The notes beneath the pieces were generated by a model, which searched no databases, was not told the origin of the DNA, and was given only the letters and a program-made list of their open reading frames with translations. This document shows positions 12,611-24,000 of a stretch of 64,000 nucleotides of DNA, one piece after another; the first letter of the stretch is position 1; every line of letters starts with the position of its first letter. The DNA comes from Auanema rhodensis (lineage: Eukaryota > Nematoda > Chromadorea > Rhabditida > Rhabditidae), in assembly GCA_964057225.1 (NCBI GenBank), contig OZ059894.1:18940476-19004475 (forward strand), in the 5' to 3' direction. Position numbers and translations under genes: made by a program.

Positions 12611-13372
12611 GCAAAGACGATGGACAATGTTATTCGACGAAAAAATTAATTCTTCAGGGTGAAAATCGAGGATATAAGTGTGAACTTATATCAGTTGATA
12701 TCTCGGTGCATTTTCAAGCTAGCGCAAATCTGATAACACAGATCGACGCAGCTTAAAAATCCGCATCGAATGCACTATACTACATTAAGAAACGCTTAAA
12801 ACAAAAATTAGTTATGATCGTTTGAAAAATGATGCATTAGTGTATGTTGAGTTTCCATGTACACTCAACATTGCTTCCAAAAACATTTTGACAAAAATTT
12901 TTTCGAAAAATTTCAAAATAATTTAGCAAAAAGTAGATGTTTTTAGATTCCTTTTTTCAAGGCAAAGACGATGGACAATGTTATTCAACGAAAAAAATAA
13001 TTCTTCAGGGTGAAAATCGAGGATATAAGTGTAAACTTATATCAGTTGATATCTCGGTGCATTTTTAAGCTAGCGCAAATCTGATAACACAGATCGACGC
13101 AGCTTAAAAATCCGCATCGAATGCACTATACTACATTGAGAAACGCTTAATACAAAAATTAGTTATGATCGTTTGAAAAATGATGCATTAGTGTATGTTG
13201 AGTTTCCATGTACACTCAACATTGCTTCCAAAAACATTTTGACAAAAATTTTTTCGAAAAATTTCAAAATAATTTAGCAAAAAGTAGATGTTTTTAGATT
13301 CCTTTTTTTAAGGCAAAGACGATGGACAATGTTATTCAACGAAAAAATTAATTCTTCAGGGTGAAAATCGAG

Positions 13373-13394
13373 GATATAAGTGTGAACTTATATC
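13373..13394. other. Dyad 1: perfect 9-bp inverted repeat, 4-nt loop (p61-82)
   Basis: GATATAAGT, loop GTGA, ACTTATATC. Present in nearly every copy; this is the example in the reference monomer. The common G/A variant at p72 lies in the loop and leaves the stem intact, while the TA expansion in the 353-bp copies breaks it. A second small inverted repeat, ATATC AGTT GATAT (p78-91), overlaps the right arm and is lost where p88 is C. Confidence 0.85.
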
Positions 13395-13411
13395 AGTTGA
13401 TATCTCGGTGC

Positions 13412-13462
13412 ATTTTTAAGCTAGCGCAAATCTGATAACACAGATCGACGCAGCTTAAAAAT
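13412..13462. other. Dyad 2: 51-bp interrupted inverted repeat (p100-150)
   Basis: The outer arms ATTTTTAAGCT (p100-110) and AGCTTAAAAAT (p140-150) are perfectly complementary over 11 bp. Inside, GCG (p112-114) faces CGC (p137-139), and ATCTG (p118-122) faces CAGAT (p129-133) around the loop ATAACA, about 19 pairs in all. It could form a cruciform or a hairpin in a transcript. The frequent variants at p147 (G or C) and p105 (C) fall in the outer arms, and p126 (T) in the loop. Confidence 0.85.
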
Positions 13463-13536
13463 CCGCATCGAATGCACTATACTACATTGAGAAACGCTTA
13501 ATACAAAAATTAGTTATGATCGTTTGAAAAATGATG

Positions 13537-13598
13537 CATTAGTGTATGTTGAGTTTCCATGTACACTCAACATTGCTTCCAAAAACATTTTGACAAAA
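13537..13598. other. Near-invariant 62-bp block of the monomer (p225-286)
   Basis: From CATTAGTG to the start of the A run before TTTTTTCG. Reading all copies, I saw only two substitutions inside p225-282 in the window (copies 17174 and 47010) plus the p286 C in a few sub-array C copies, while p26-57, p72-157 and p287-335 carry many shared variants. The block includes dyad 3. Its even conservation is the best sign of sequence-level constraint in this satellite, though chance in a recently homogenised array is possible. Confidence 0.7.
13546..13573. other. Dyad 3: 9-bp inverted repeat, 10-nt loop (p234-261)
   Basis: ATGTTGAGT, loop TTCCATGTAC, ACTCAACAT. It lies at the centre of the most conserved part of the monomer. 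Only two copies in the window show a change here: 17174 (in the loop) and 47010 (ACTGAACAT, in the right arm). Confidence 0.87.
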
Positions 13599-13615
13599 AT
13601 TTTTTCGAAAAATTT
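13597..13615. other. Dyad 4: A/T-rich inverted repeat (p285-303)
   Basis: AAATTTTT, TCG, AAAAATTT, containing the 12-bp perfect palindrome TTTTTCGAAAAA. The C at p287 in many sub-array E copies and the C at p286 in a few sub-array C copies both fall in the left arm. Alternating A and T runs continue to the end of the monomer, so this third may be intrinsically curved. Confidence 0.8.
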
Positions 13616-14716
13616 CAAAATAATTTAGCAAAAAGTAGATGTTTTTAGATTCCTTTTTTCAAGGCAAAGACGATGGACAATGTTATTCAACGAAAAAATT
13701 AATTCTTCACGGTGAAAATCGAGGATATAAGTGTGAACTTATATCAGTTGATATCTCGGTGCATTTTTAAGCTAGCGCAAATCTGATAACACAGATCGAC
13801 GCAGCTTAAAAATCCGCATCGAATGCACTATACTACATTGAGAAACGCTTAATACAAAAATTAGTTATGATCGTTTGAAAAATGATGCATTAGTGTATGT
13901 TGAGTTTCCATGTACACTCAACATTGCTTCCAAAAACATTTTGACAAAAATTTTTTCGAAAAATTTCAAAATAATTTAGCAAAAAGTAGATGTTTTTAGA
14001 TTCCTTTTTTCAAGGCAAAGACGATGGACAATGTTATTCAACGAAAAAAATAATTCTTCAGGGTGAAAATCGAGGATATAAGTGTAAACTTATATCAGTT
14101 GATATCTCGGTGCATTTTTAAGCTAGCGCAAATCTGATAACACAGATCGACGCAGCTTAAAAATCCGCATCGAATGCACTATACTACATTGAGAAACGCT
14201 TAATACAAAAATTAGTTATGATCGTTTGAAAAATGATGCATTAGTGTATGTTGAGTTTCCATGTACACTCAACATTGCTTCCAAAAACATTTTGACAAAA
14301 ATTTTTTCGAAAAATTTCAAAATAATTTAGCAAAAAGTAGATGTTTTTAGATTCCTTTTTTTAAGGCAAAGACGATGGACAATGTTATTCAACGAAAAAA
14401 TTAATTCTTCAGGGTGAAAATCGAGGATATAAGTGTGAACTTATATCAGTTGATATCTCGGTGCATTTTTAAGCTAGCGCAAATCTGATAACACAGATCG
14501 ACGCAGCTTAAAAATCCGCATCGAATGCACTATACTACATTGAGAAACGCTTAATACAAAAATTAGTTATGATCGTTTGAAAAATGATGCATTAGTGTAT
14601 GTTGAGTTTCCATGTACACTCAACATTGCTTCCAAAAACATTTTGACAAAAATTTTTTCGAAAAATTTCAAAATAATTTAGCAAAAAGTAGATGTTTTTA
14701 GATTCCTTTTTTCAAG

Positions 14717-15067
14717 GCAAAGACGATGGACAATGTTATTCAACGAAAAAATTAATTCTTCACGGTGAAAATCGAGGATATAAGTGTAAACTTATATCAG
14801 TTGATATCTCGATGCATTTTTAAGCTAGCGCAAATCTGATATCACAGATTGACGCAGCTTAACAATCCGCATCGAATGCACTATACTACATTGAGAAACG
14901 CTTAATACAAAAATTAGTTATGATCGTTTGAAAAATGATGCATTAGTGTATGTTGAGTTTCCATGTACACTCAACATTGCTTCCAAAAACATTTTGACAA
15001 AAATTTTTTCGAAAAATTTCAAAATAATTTAGCAAAAAGTAGATGTTTTTAGATTCCTTTTTTCAAG
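14717..15067. repeat. Hybrid monomer W/U
   Basis: The first 50 or so bases carry the W mark (C at p47, CTTCACGG). From p72 on it carries U marks (A at p72, A at p96, T at p126, T at p134, C at p147). A crossover or conversion endpoint therefore lies between p48 and p71, in or next to the p61-82 dyad. Confidence 0.85.
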
Positions 15068-17524
15068 GCAAAGACGATGGACAATGTTATTCGACGAAAA
15101 AATTAATTCTTCAGGGTGAAAATCGAGGATATAAGTGTGAACTTATATCAGTTGATATCTCGGTGCATTTTCAAGCTAGCGCAAATCTGATAACACAGAT
15201 CGACGCAGCTTAAAAATCCGCATCGAATGCACTATACTACATTAAGAAACGCTTAAAACAAAAATTAGTTATGATCGTTTGAAAAATGATGCATTAGTGT
15301 ATGTTGAGTTTCCATGTACACTCAACATTGCTTCCAAAAACATTTTGACAAAAATTTTTTCGAAAAATTTCAAAATAATTTAGCAAAAAGTAGATGTTTT
15401 TAGATTCCTTTTTTCAAGGCAAAGACGATGGACAATGTTATTCAACGAAAAAAATAATTCTTCAGGGTGAAAATCGAGGATATAAGTGTAAACTTATATC
15501 AGTTGATATCTCGGTGCATTTTTAAGCTAGCGCAAATCTGATAACACAGATCGACGCAGCTTAAAAATCCGCATCGAATGCACTATACTACATTGAGAAA
15601 CGCTTAATACAAAAATTAGTTATGATCGTTTGAAAAATGATGCATTAGTGTATGTTGAGTTTCCATGTACACTCAACATTGCTTCCAAAAACATTTTGAC
15701 AAAAATTTTTTCGAAAAATTTCAAAATAATTTAGCAAAAAGTAGATGTTTTTAGATTCCTTTTTTTAAGGCAAAGACGATGGACAATGTTATTCAACGAA
15801 AAAATTAATTCTTCAGGGTGAAAATCGAGGATATAAGTGTGAACTTATATCAGTTGATATCTCGGTGCATTTTTAAGCTAGCGCAAATCTGATAACACAG
15901 ATCGACGCAGCTTAAAAATCCGCATCGAATGCACTATACTACATTGAGAAACGCTTAATACAAAAATTAGTTATGATCGTTTGAAAAATGATGCATTAGT
16001 GTATGTTGAGTTTCCATGTACACTCAACATTGCTTCCAAAAACATTTTGACAAAAATTTTTTCGAAAAATTTCAAAATAATTTAGCAAAAAGTAGATGTT
16101 TTTAGATTCCTTTTTTCAAGGCAAAGACGATGGACAATGTTATTCAACGAAAAAATTAATTCTTCACGGTGAAAATCGAGGATATAAGTGTGAACTTATA
16201 TCAGTTGATATCTCGGTGCATTTTTAAGCTAGCGCAAATCTGATAACACAGATCGACGCAGCTTAAAAATCCGCATCGAATGCACTATACTACATTGAGA
16301 AACGCTTAATACAAAAATTAGTTATGATCGTTTGAAAAATGATGCATTAGTGTATGTTGAGTTTCCATGTACACTCAACATTGCTTCCAAAAACATTTTG
16401 ACAAAAATTTTTTCGAAAAATTTCAAAATAATTTAGCAAAAAGTAGATGTTTTTAGATTCCTTTTTTCAAGGCAAAGACGATGGACAATGTTATTCAACG
16501 AAAAAAATAATTCTTCAGGGTGAAAATCGAGGATATAAGTGTAAACTTATATCAGTTGATATCTCGGTGCATTTTTAAGCTAGCGCAAATCTGATAACAC
16601 AGATCGACGCAGCTTAAAAATCCGCATCGAATGCACTATACTACATTGAGAAACGCTTAATACAAAAATTAGTTATGATCGTTTGAAAAATGATGCATTA
16701 GTGTATGTTGAGTTTCCATGTACACTCAACATTGCTTCCAAAAACATTTTGACAAAAATTTTTTCGAAAAATTTCAAAATAATTTAGCAAAAAGTAGATG
16801 TTTTTAGATTCCTTTTTTTAAGGCAAAGACGATGGACAATGTTATTCAACGAAAAAATTAATTCTTCAGGGTGAAAATCGAGGATATAAGTGTGAACTTA
16901 TATCAGTTGATATCTCGGTGCATTTTTAAGCTAGCGCAAATCTGATAACACAGATCGACGCAGCTTAAAAATCCGCATCGAATGCACTATACTACATTGA
17001 GAAACGCTTAATACAAAAATTAGTTATGATCGTTTGAAAAATGATGCATTAGTGTATGTTGAGTTTCCATGTACACTCAACATTGCTTCCAAAAACATTT
17101 TGACAAAAATTTTTTCGAAAAATTTCAAAATAATTTAGCAAAAAGTAGATGTTTTTAGATTCCTTTTTTCAAGGCAAAGACGATGGACAATGTTATTCAA
17201 CGAAAAAATTAATTCTTCACGGTGAAAATCGAGGATATAAGTGTGAACTTATATCAGTTGATATCTCGGTGCATTTTTAAGCTAGCGCAAATCTGATAAC
17301 ACAGATCGACGCAGCTTAAAAATCCGCATCGAATGCACTATACTACATTGAGAAACGCTTAATACAAAAATTAGTTATGATCGTTTGAAAAATGATGCAT
17401 TAGTGTATGTTGAGTTTCTATGTACACTCAACATTGCTTCCAAAAACATTTTGACAAAAATTTTTTCGAAAAATTTCAAAATAATTTAGCAAAAAGTAGA
17501 TGTTTTTAGATTCCTTTTTTCAAG
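15068..17524. repeat. Seven-monomer higher-order repeat (2457 bp), copy 2
   Basis: Order: S (15068), T-prime (15419), V (15770), W (16121), T-prime (16472), V (16823), W (17174). It matches the preceding heptamer except that the last member is a full W and not a W/U hybrid, so the end of the first heptamer was altered by a later exchange. Copy 17174 has a private GAGTTTCTATG, one of only two changes seen in the p225-286 block. Confidence 0.88.
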
Positions 17525-18226
17525 GCAAAGACGATGGACAATGTTATTCAACGAAAAAATTAATTCTTCAGGGTGAAAATCGAGGATATAAGTGTGAACT
17601 TATATCAGTTGATATCTCGGTGCATTTTTAAGCTAGCGCAAATCTGATAACACAGATCGACGCAGCTTAAAAATCCGCATCGAATGCACTATACTACATT
17701 GAGAAACGCTTAATACAAAAATTAGTTATGATCGTTTGAAAAATGATGCATTAGTGTATGTTGAGTTTCCATGTACACTCAACATTGCTTCCAAAAACAT
17801 TTTGACAAAATTTTTTTCGAAAAATTTCAAAATAATTTAGCAAAAAGTAGATGTTTTTAGATTCCTTTTTTCAAGGCAAAGACGATGGACAATGTTATTC
17901 AACGAAAAAATTAATTCTTCAGGGTGAAAATCGAGGATATAAGTGTAAACTTATATCAGTTGATATCTCGGTGCATTTTTAAGCTAGCGCAAATCTGATA
18001 ACACAGATCGACGCAGCTTAACAATCCGCATCGAATGCACTATACTACATTGAGAAACGCTTAATACAAAAATTAGTTATGATCGTTTGAAAAATGATGC
18101 ATTAGTGTATGTTGAGTTTCCATGTACACTCAACATTGCTTCCAAAAACATTTTGACAAAAATTTTTTCGAAAAATTTCAAAATAATTTAGCAAAAAGTA
18201 GATGTTTTTAGATTCCTTTTTTCAAG

Positions 18227-18576
18227 GCAAAGACGATGGACAATGTTATTCAACGAAAAAATTAATTCTTCAGGGTGAAAATCGAGGATATAAGTGTGAA
18301 CTTATATCAGTTGATATCTCGGTGCATTTTCAAGCTAGCGCAAATCTGATAACACAGATCGACGCAGCTTAAAAATCCGCATCGAATGCACTATACTACA
18401 TTAAGAAACGCTTAAAACAAAAATTAGTTATGATCGTTTGAAAATGATGCATTAGTGTATGTTGAGTTTCCATGTACACTCAACATTGCTTCCAAAAACA
18501 TTTTGACAAAAATTTTTTCGAAAAATTTCAAAATAATTTAGCAAAAAGTAGATGTTTTTAGATTCCTTTTTTCAAG
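18227..18576. repeat. 350-bp monomer, one A lost at about p215-219
   Basis: The run after CGTTTG has four A instead of five (18441-18444). It is an S-like copy with C at p105 and A at p190. The same deletion occurs in copy 20683, 2456 bp (seven monomers) away, and nowhere else, so the two are copies of one another together with the next monomer. Confidence 0.92.
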
Positions 18577-20682
18577 GCAAAGACGATGGACAATGTTATT
18601 CAACGAAAAAATTAATTCTTCAGGGTGAAAATCGAGGATATAAGTGTAAACTTATATCAGTTGATATCTCGGTGCATTTTTAAGCTAGCGCAAATCTGAT
18701 AACACAGATCGACGCAGCTTAACAATCCGCATCGAATGCACTATACTACATTGAGAAACGCTTAATACAAAAATTAGTTATGATCGTTTGAAAAATGATG
18801 CATTAGTGTATGTTGAGTTTCCATGTACACTCAACATTGCTTCCAAAAACATTTTGACAAAAATTTTTTCGAAAAATTTCAAAATAATTTAGCAAAAAGT
18901 AGATGTTTTTAGATTCCTTTTTTCAAGGCAAAGACGATGGACAATGTTATTCAACGAAAAAATTAATTCTTCAGGGTGAAAATCGAGGATATAAGTGTGA
19001 ACTTATATCAGTTGATATCTCGGTGCATTTTTAAGCTAGCGCAAATCTGATAACACAGATCGACGCAGCTTAAAAATCCGCATCGAATGCACTATACTAC
19101 ATTGAGAAACGCTTAATACAAAAATTAGTTATGATCGTTTGAAAAATGATGCATTAGTGTATGTTGAGTTTCCATGTACACTCAACATTGCTTCCAAAAA
19201 CATTTTGACAAAAATTTTTTCGAAAAATTTCAAAATAATTTAGCAAAAAGTAGATGTTTTTAGATTCCTTTTTTCAAGGCAAAGACGATGGACAATGTTA
19301 TTCAACGAAAAAATTAATTCTTCAGGGTGAAAATCGAGGATATAAGTGTAAACTTATATCAGTTGATATCTCGATGCATTTTTAAGCTAGCGCAAATCTG
19401 ATATCACAGATCGACGCAGCTTAACAATCCGCATCGAATGCACTATACTACATTGAGAAACGCTTAATACAAAAATTAGTTATGATCGTTTGAAAAATGA
19501 TGCATTAGTGTATGTTGAGTTTCCATGTACACTCAACATTGCTTCCAAAAACATTTTGACAAAAATTTTTTCGAAAAATTTCAAAATAATTTAGCAAAAA
19601 GTAGATGTTTTTAGATTCCTTTTTTCAAGGCAAAGACGATGGACAATGTTATTCAACGAAAAAATTAATTCTTCAGGGTGAAAATCGAGGATATAAGTGT
19701 GAACTTATATCAGTTGATATCTCGGTGCATTTTCAAGCTAGCGCAAATCTGATAACACAGATCGACGCAGCTTAACAATCCGCATCGAATGCACTATACT
19801 ACATTGAGAAACGCTTAATACAAAAATTAGTTATGATCGTTTGAAAAATGATGCATTAGTGTATGTTGAGTTTCCATGTACACTCAACATTGCTTCCAAA
19901 AACATTTTGACAAAAATTTTTTCGAAAAATTTCAAAATAATTTAGCAAAAAGTAGATGTTTTTAGATTCCTTTTTTCAAGGCAAAGACGATGGACAATGT
20001 TATTCAACGAAAAAATTAATTCTTCAGGGTGAAAATCGAGGATATAAGTGTGAACTTATATCAGTTGATATCTCGGTGCATTTTTAAGCTAGCGCAAATC
20101 TGATAACACAGATCGACGCAGCTTAAAAATCCGCATCGAATGCACTATACTACATTGAGAAACGCTTAATACAAAAATTAGTTATGATCGTTTGAAAAAT
20201 GATGCATTAGTGTATGTTGAGTTTCCATGTACACTCAACATTGCTTCCAAAAACATTTTGACAAAAATTTTTTCGAAAAATTTCAAAATAATTTAGCAAA
20301 AAGTAGATGTTTTTAGATTCCTTTTTTCAAGGCAAAGACGATGGACAATGTTATTCAACGAAAAAATTAATTCTTCAGGGTGAAAATCGAGGATATAAGT
20401 GTAAACTTATATCAGTTGATATCTCGATGCATTTTTAAGCTAGCGCAAATCTGATATCACAGATCGACGCAGCTTAACAATCCGCATCGAATGCACTATA
20501 CTACATTGAGAAACGCTTAATACAAAAATTAGTTATGATCGTTTGAAAAATGATGCATTAGTGTATGTTGAGTTTCCATGTACACTCAACATTGCTTCCA
20601 AAAACATTTTGACAAAAATTTTTTCGAAAAATTTCAAAATAATTTAGCAAAAAGTAGATGTTTTTAGATTCCTTTTTTCAAG

Positions 20683-21032
20683 GCAAAGACGATGGACAAT
20701 GTTATTCAACGAAAAAATTAATTCTTCAGGGTGAAAATCGAGGATATAAGTGTGAACTTATATCAGTTGATATCTCGGTGCATTTTCAAGCTAGCGCAAA
20801 TCTGATAACACAGATCGACGCAGCTTAAAAATCCGCATCGAATGCACTATACTACATTAAGAAACGCTTAAAACAAAAATTAGTTATGATCGTTTGAAAA
20901 TGATGCATTAGTGTATGTTGAGTTTCCATGTACACTCAACATTGCTTCCAAAAACATTTTGACAAAAATTTTTTCGAAAAATTTCAAAATAATTTAGCAA
21001 AAAGTAGATGTTTTTAGATTCCTTTTTTCAAG
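20683..21032. repeat. 350-bp monomer, same A deletion as 18227
   Basis: Shares the four-A run and the S-like bases with 18227-18576. The following copies (18577 and 21033) also match except for GTAAATG in the tail of 21033. The duplicated block is therefore about 700 bp and belongs to a seven-monomer spacing. Confidence 0.92.
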
Positions 21033-24000
21033 GCAAAGACGATGGACAATGTTATTCAACGAAAAAATTAATTCTTCAGGGTGAAAATCGAGGATATAAG
21101 TGTAAACTTATATCAGTTGATATCTCGGTGCATTTTTAAGCTAGCGCAAATCTGATAACACAGATCGACGCAGCTTAACAATCCGCATCGAATGCACTAT
21201 ACTACATTGAGAAACGCTTAATACAAAAATTAGTTATGATCGTTTGAAAAATGATGCATTAGTGTATGTTGAGTTTCCATGTACACTCAACATTGCTTCC
21301 AAAAACATTTTGACAAAAATTTTTTCGAAAAATTTCAAAATAATTTAGCAAAAAGTAAATGTTTTTAGATTCCTTTTTTCAAGGCAAAGACGATGGACAA
21401 TGTTATTCAACGAAAAAATTGATTCTTCAGGGTGAAAATCGAGGATATAAGTGTGAACTTATATCAGTTGATATCTGGGTGCATTTTTAAGCTAGCGCAA
21501 ATCTGATAACACAGATCGACGCAGCTTAAAAATCCGCATCGAATGCACTATACTACATTGAGAAACGCTTAATACAAAAATTAGTTATGATCGTTTGAAA
21601 AATGATGCATTAGTGTATGTTGAGTTTCCATGTACACTCAACATTGCTTCCAAAAACATTTTGACAAAAATTTTTTCGAAAAATTTCAAAATAATTTAGC
21701 AAAAAGTAGATGTTTTTAGATTCCTTTTTTCAAGGCAAAGACGATGGACAATGTTATTCAACGAAAAAATTGATTCTTCAGGGTGAAAATCGAGGATATA
21801 AGTGTGAACTTATATCAGTTGATATCTGGGTGCATTTTTAAGCTAGCGCAAATCTGATAACACAGATCGACGCAGCTTAAAAATCCGCATCGAATGCACT
21901 ATACTACATTGAGAAACGCTTAATACAAAAATTAGTTATGATCGTTTGAAAAATGATCCATTAGTGTATGTTGAGTTTCCATGTACACTCAACATTGCTT
22001 CCAAAAACATTTTGACAAAAATTTTTTCGAAAAATTTCAAAATAATTTAGCAAAAAGTAAATGTTTTTAGATTCCTTTTTTCAAGGCAAAGACGATGGAC
22101 AATGTTATTCAACGAAAAAATTGATTCTTCAGGGTGAAAATCGAGGATATAAGTGTGAACTTATATCAGTTGATATCTGGGTGCATTTTTAAGCTAGCGC
22201 AAATCTGATAACACAGATCGACGCAGCTTAAAAATCCGCATCGAATGCACTATACTACATTGAGAAACGCTTAATACAAAAATTAGTTATGATCGTTTGA
22301 AAAATGATGCATTAGTGTATGTTGAGTTTCCATGTACACTCAACATTGCTTCCAAAAACATTTTGACAAAAATTTTTTCGAAAAATTTCAAAATAATTTA
22401 GCAAAAAGTAGATGTTTTTAGATTCCTTTTTTCAAGGCAAAGACGATGGACAATGTTATTCAACGAAAAAATTAATTCTTCAGGGTGAAAATCGAGGATA
22501 TAAGTGTGAACTTATATCAGTTGATATCTGGGTGCATTTTTAAGCTAGCGCAAATCTGATAACACAGATCGACGCAGCTTAAAAATCCGTATCGAATGCA
22601 ATATACTACATTGAGAAACGCTTAATACAAAAATTAGTTATGATTGTTTGAAAAATGATCCATTAGTGTATGTTGAGTTTCCATGTACACTCAACATTGC
22701 TTCCAAAAACATTTTGACAAAAATTTTTTCGAAAAATTTCAAAATAATTTAGCAAAAAGTAAATGTTTTTAGATTCCTTTTTTCAAGGCAAAGACGATGG
22801 ACAATGTTATTCAACGAAAAAATTGATTCTTCAGGGTGAAAATCGAGGATATAAGTGTGAACTTATATCAGTTGATATCTGGGTGCATTTTTAAGCTAGC
22901 GCAAATCTGATAACACAGATCGACGCAGCTTAAAAATCCGCATCGAATGCACTATACTACATTGAGAAACGCTTAATACAAAAATTAGTTATGATCGTTC
23001 GAAAAATGATCCATTAGTGTATGTTGAGTTTCCATGTACACTCAACATTGCTTCCAAAAACATTTTGACAAAAATGTTTTCGAAAAATTTCAAAATAATT
23101 TAGCAAAAAGTAGATGTTTTTTGATTCCTTTTTTCAAGGCAAAGACGATGGACAATGTTATTCAACGAAAAAATTAATTCTTCAGGGTGAAAATCGAGGA
23201 TATAAGTGTGAACTTATATCAGTTGATATCTCGGTGCATTTTTAAGCTAGCGCAAATCTGATAACACAGATCGACGCAGCTTAAAAATCCGCATCGAATG
23301 CACTATACTACATTGAGAAACGCTTAATACAAAAATTAGTTATGATCGTTTGAAAAATGATGCATTAGTGTATGTTGAGTTTCCATGTACACTCAACATT
23401 GCTTCCAAAAACATTTTGACAAACATTTTTTCGAAAAATTTCAAAATAAATTAGCAAAAAGTAGATGTTTTTAGATTCCTTTTTTCAAGGCAAAGACGAT
23501 GGACAATGTTATTCAACGAAAAAATTAATTCTTCAGGGTGAAAATCGAGGATATAAGTGTGAACTTATATCAGTTGATATCTCGGTGCATTTTTAAGCTA
23601 GCGCAAATCTGATAACACAGATCGACGCAGCTTAAAAATCCGCATCGAATGCACTATACTACATTGAGAAACGCTTAATACAAAAATTAGTTATGATCGT
23701 TTGAAAAATGATCCATTAGTGTATGTTGAGTTTCCATGTACACTCAACATTGCTTCCAAAAACATTTTGACAAACATTTTTTCGAAAAATTTCAAAATAA
23801 ATTAGCAAAAAGTAGATGTTTTTAGATTCCTTTTTTCAAGGCAAAGACGATGGACAATGTTATTCAACGAAAAAATTAATTCTTCAGGGTGAAAATCGAG
23901 GATATAAGTGTGAACTTATATCAGTTGATATCTCGGTGCATTTTTAAGCTAGCGCAAATCTGATAACACAGATCGACGCAGCTTAAAAATCCGCATCGAA

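Larger units (their letters stand above)
13313..13663 (+). repeat. Reference satellite monomer (p1-p351)
   Basis: This copy carries the commonest base at the positions compared and serves as the coordinate reference. It has 53 C and 57 G in 351 bp (31% G+C, hand count) and 12 CpG. Landmarks: A6 run p30-35, dyad p61-82, GATATC p87-92, GCTAGC p108-113 inside the long dyad p100-150, ATGCAT p222-227, dyad p234-261, TTCGAA p292-297 inside the A/T dyad p285-303, and T6 run p342-347. The length is 117 x 3, so a reading frame would keep phase from copy to copy, but stops such as TAG at p333-335 and TAA at p36-38 interrupt the best one. It belongs to the T-V-W three-monomer repeats (V member). No transcription signal is evident. 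Confidence 0.95.
12611..15067. repeat. Seven-monomer higher-order repeat (2457 bp), copy 1
   Basis: Order of types: S (12611), T-prime (12962), V (13313), W (13664), T-prime (14015), V (14366), then 14717, which begins as W (CTTCACGG) and continues as U (A at p72, A at p96, T at p126). The T-prime, V, W trimer is nested inside. The next seven monomers repeat the order. Confidence 0.88.
5812..21383. repeat. Sub-array B: 44 monomers in trimer and heptamer higher-order repeats
   Basis: Every copy here keeps G at p224 (ATGCAT intact). Recurrent types are: S (G at p26, C at p105, CATTAAG at p173-179, A at p190); T (A at p36, A at p72, often A at p183, which creates AAGCTT); T-prime (as T but C at p183, tail TTTTTTTAAGG); U (A at p72, A at p96, T at p126, C at p147); V (consensus-like); and W (C at p47, CTTCACGG). 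They follow one another in fixed orders, described in the higher-order repeat entries. Length exceptions are the compound copies 6163 and 8334 and the 350-bp copies 18227 and 20683. Confidence 0.88.

Noticed and set aside
13546-13573. Rho-independent terminator at the p234-261 hairpin
   Set aside because: The stem is A+T rich, no T run follows directly, and the context is a eukaryotic-type satellite without genes.
13313-13663. CENP-B box
   Set aside because: I looked on both strands for TTCG, four bases, A, two bases, CGGG. TTCGAAAAATTTC (p292-304) has the first part but no CGGG, and TCCGCATCGAAT (p150-161) lacks the spacing.
13313-13663. Known satellites of similar length (Drosophila 359-bp 1.688 family, Tribolium 360-bp satellite)
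   Set aside because: Only the length and A+T richness are similar. I cannot align the sequence to either from memory with confidence, so no family is assigned.
13313-13663. tRNA, 5S rRNA or pol III promoter in the monomer
   Set aside because: No GGTTCGANNCC B box, no cloverleaf arms and no 5S-like block were seen on either strand.
13313-13663. Monomer as an old dimer of two 175-bp halves
   Set aside because: Weak likeness such as ACGAAAAAATTAATT (p27-41) against ACAAAAATTAGTT (p191-203) rests on A+T runs. The remaining parts of the halves do not align by eye.
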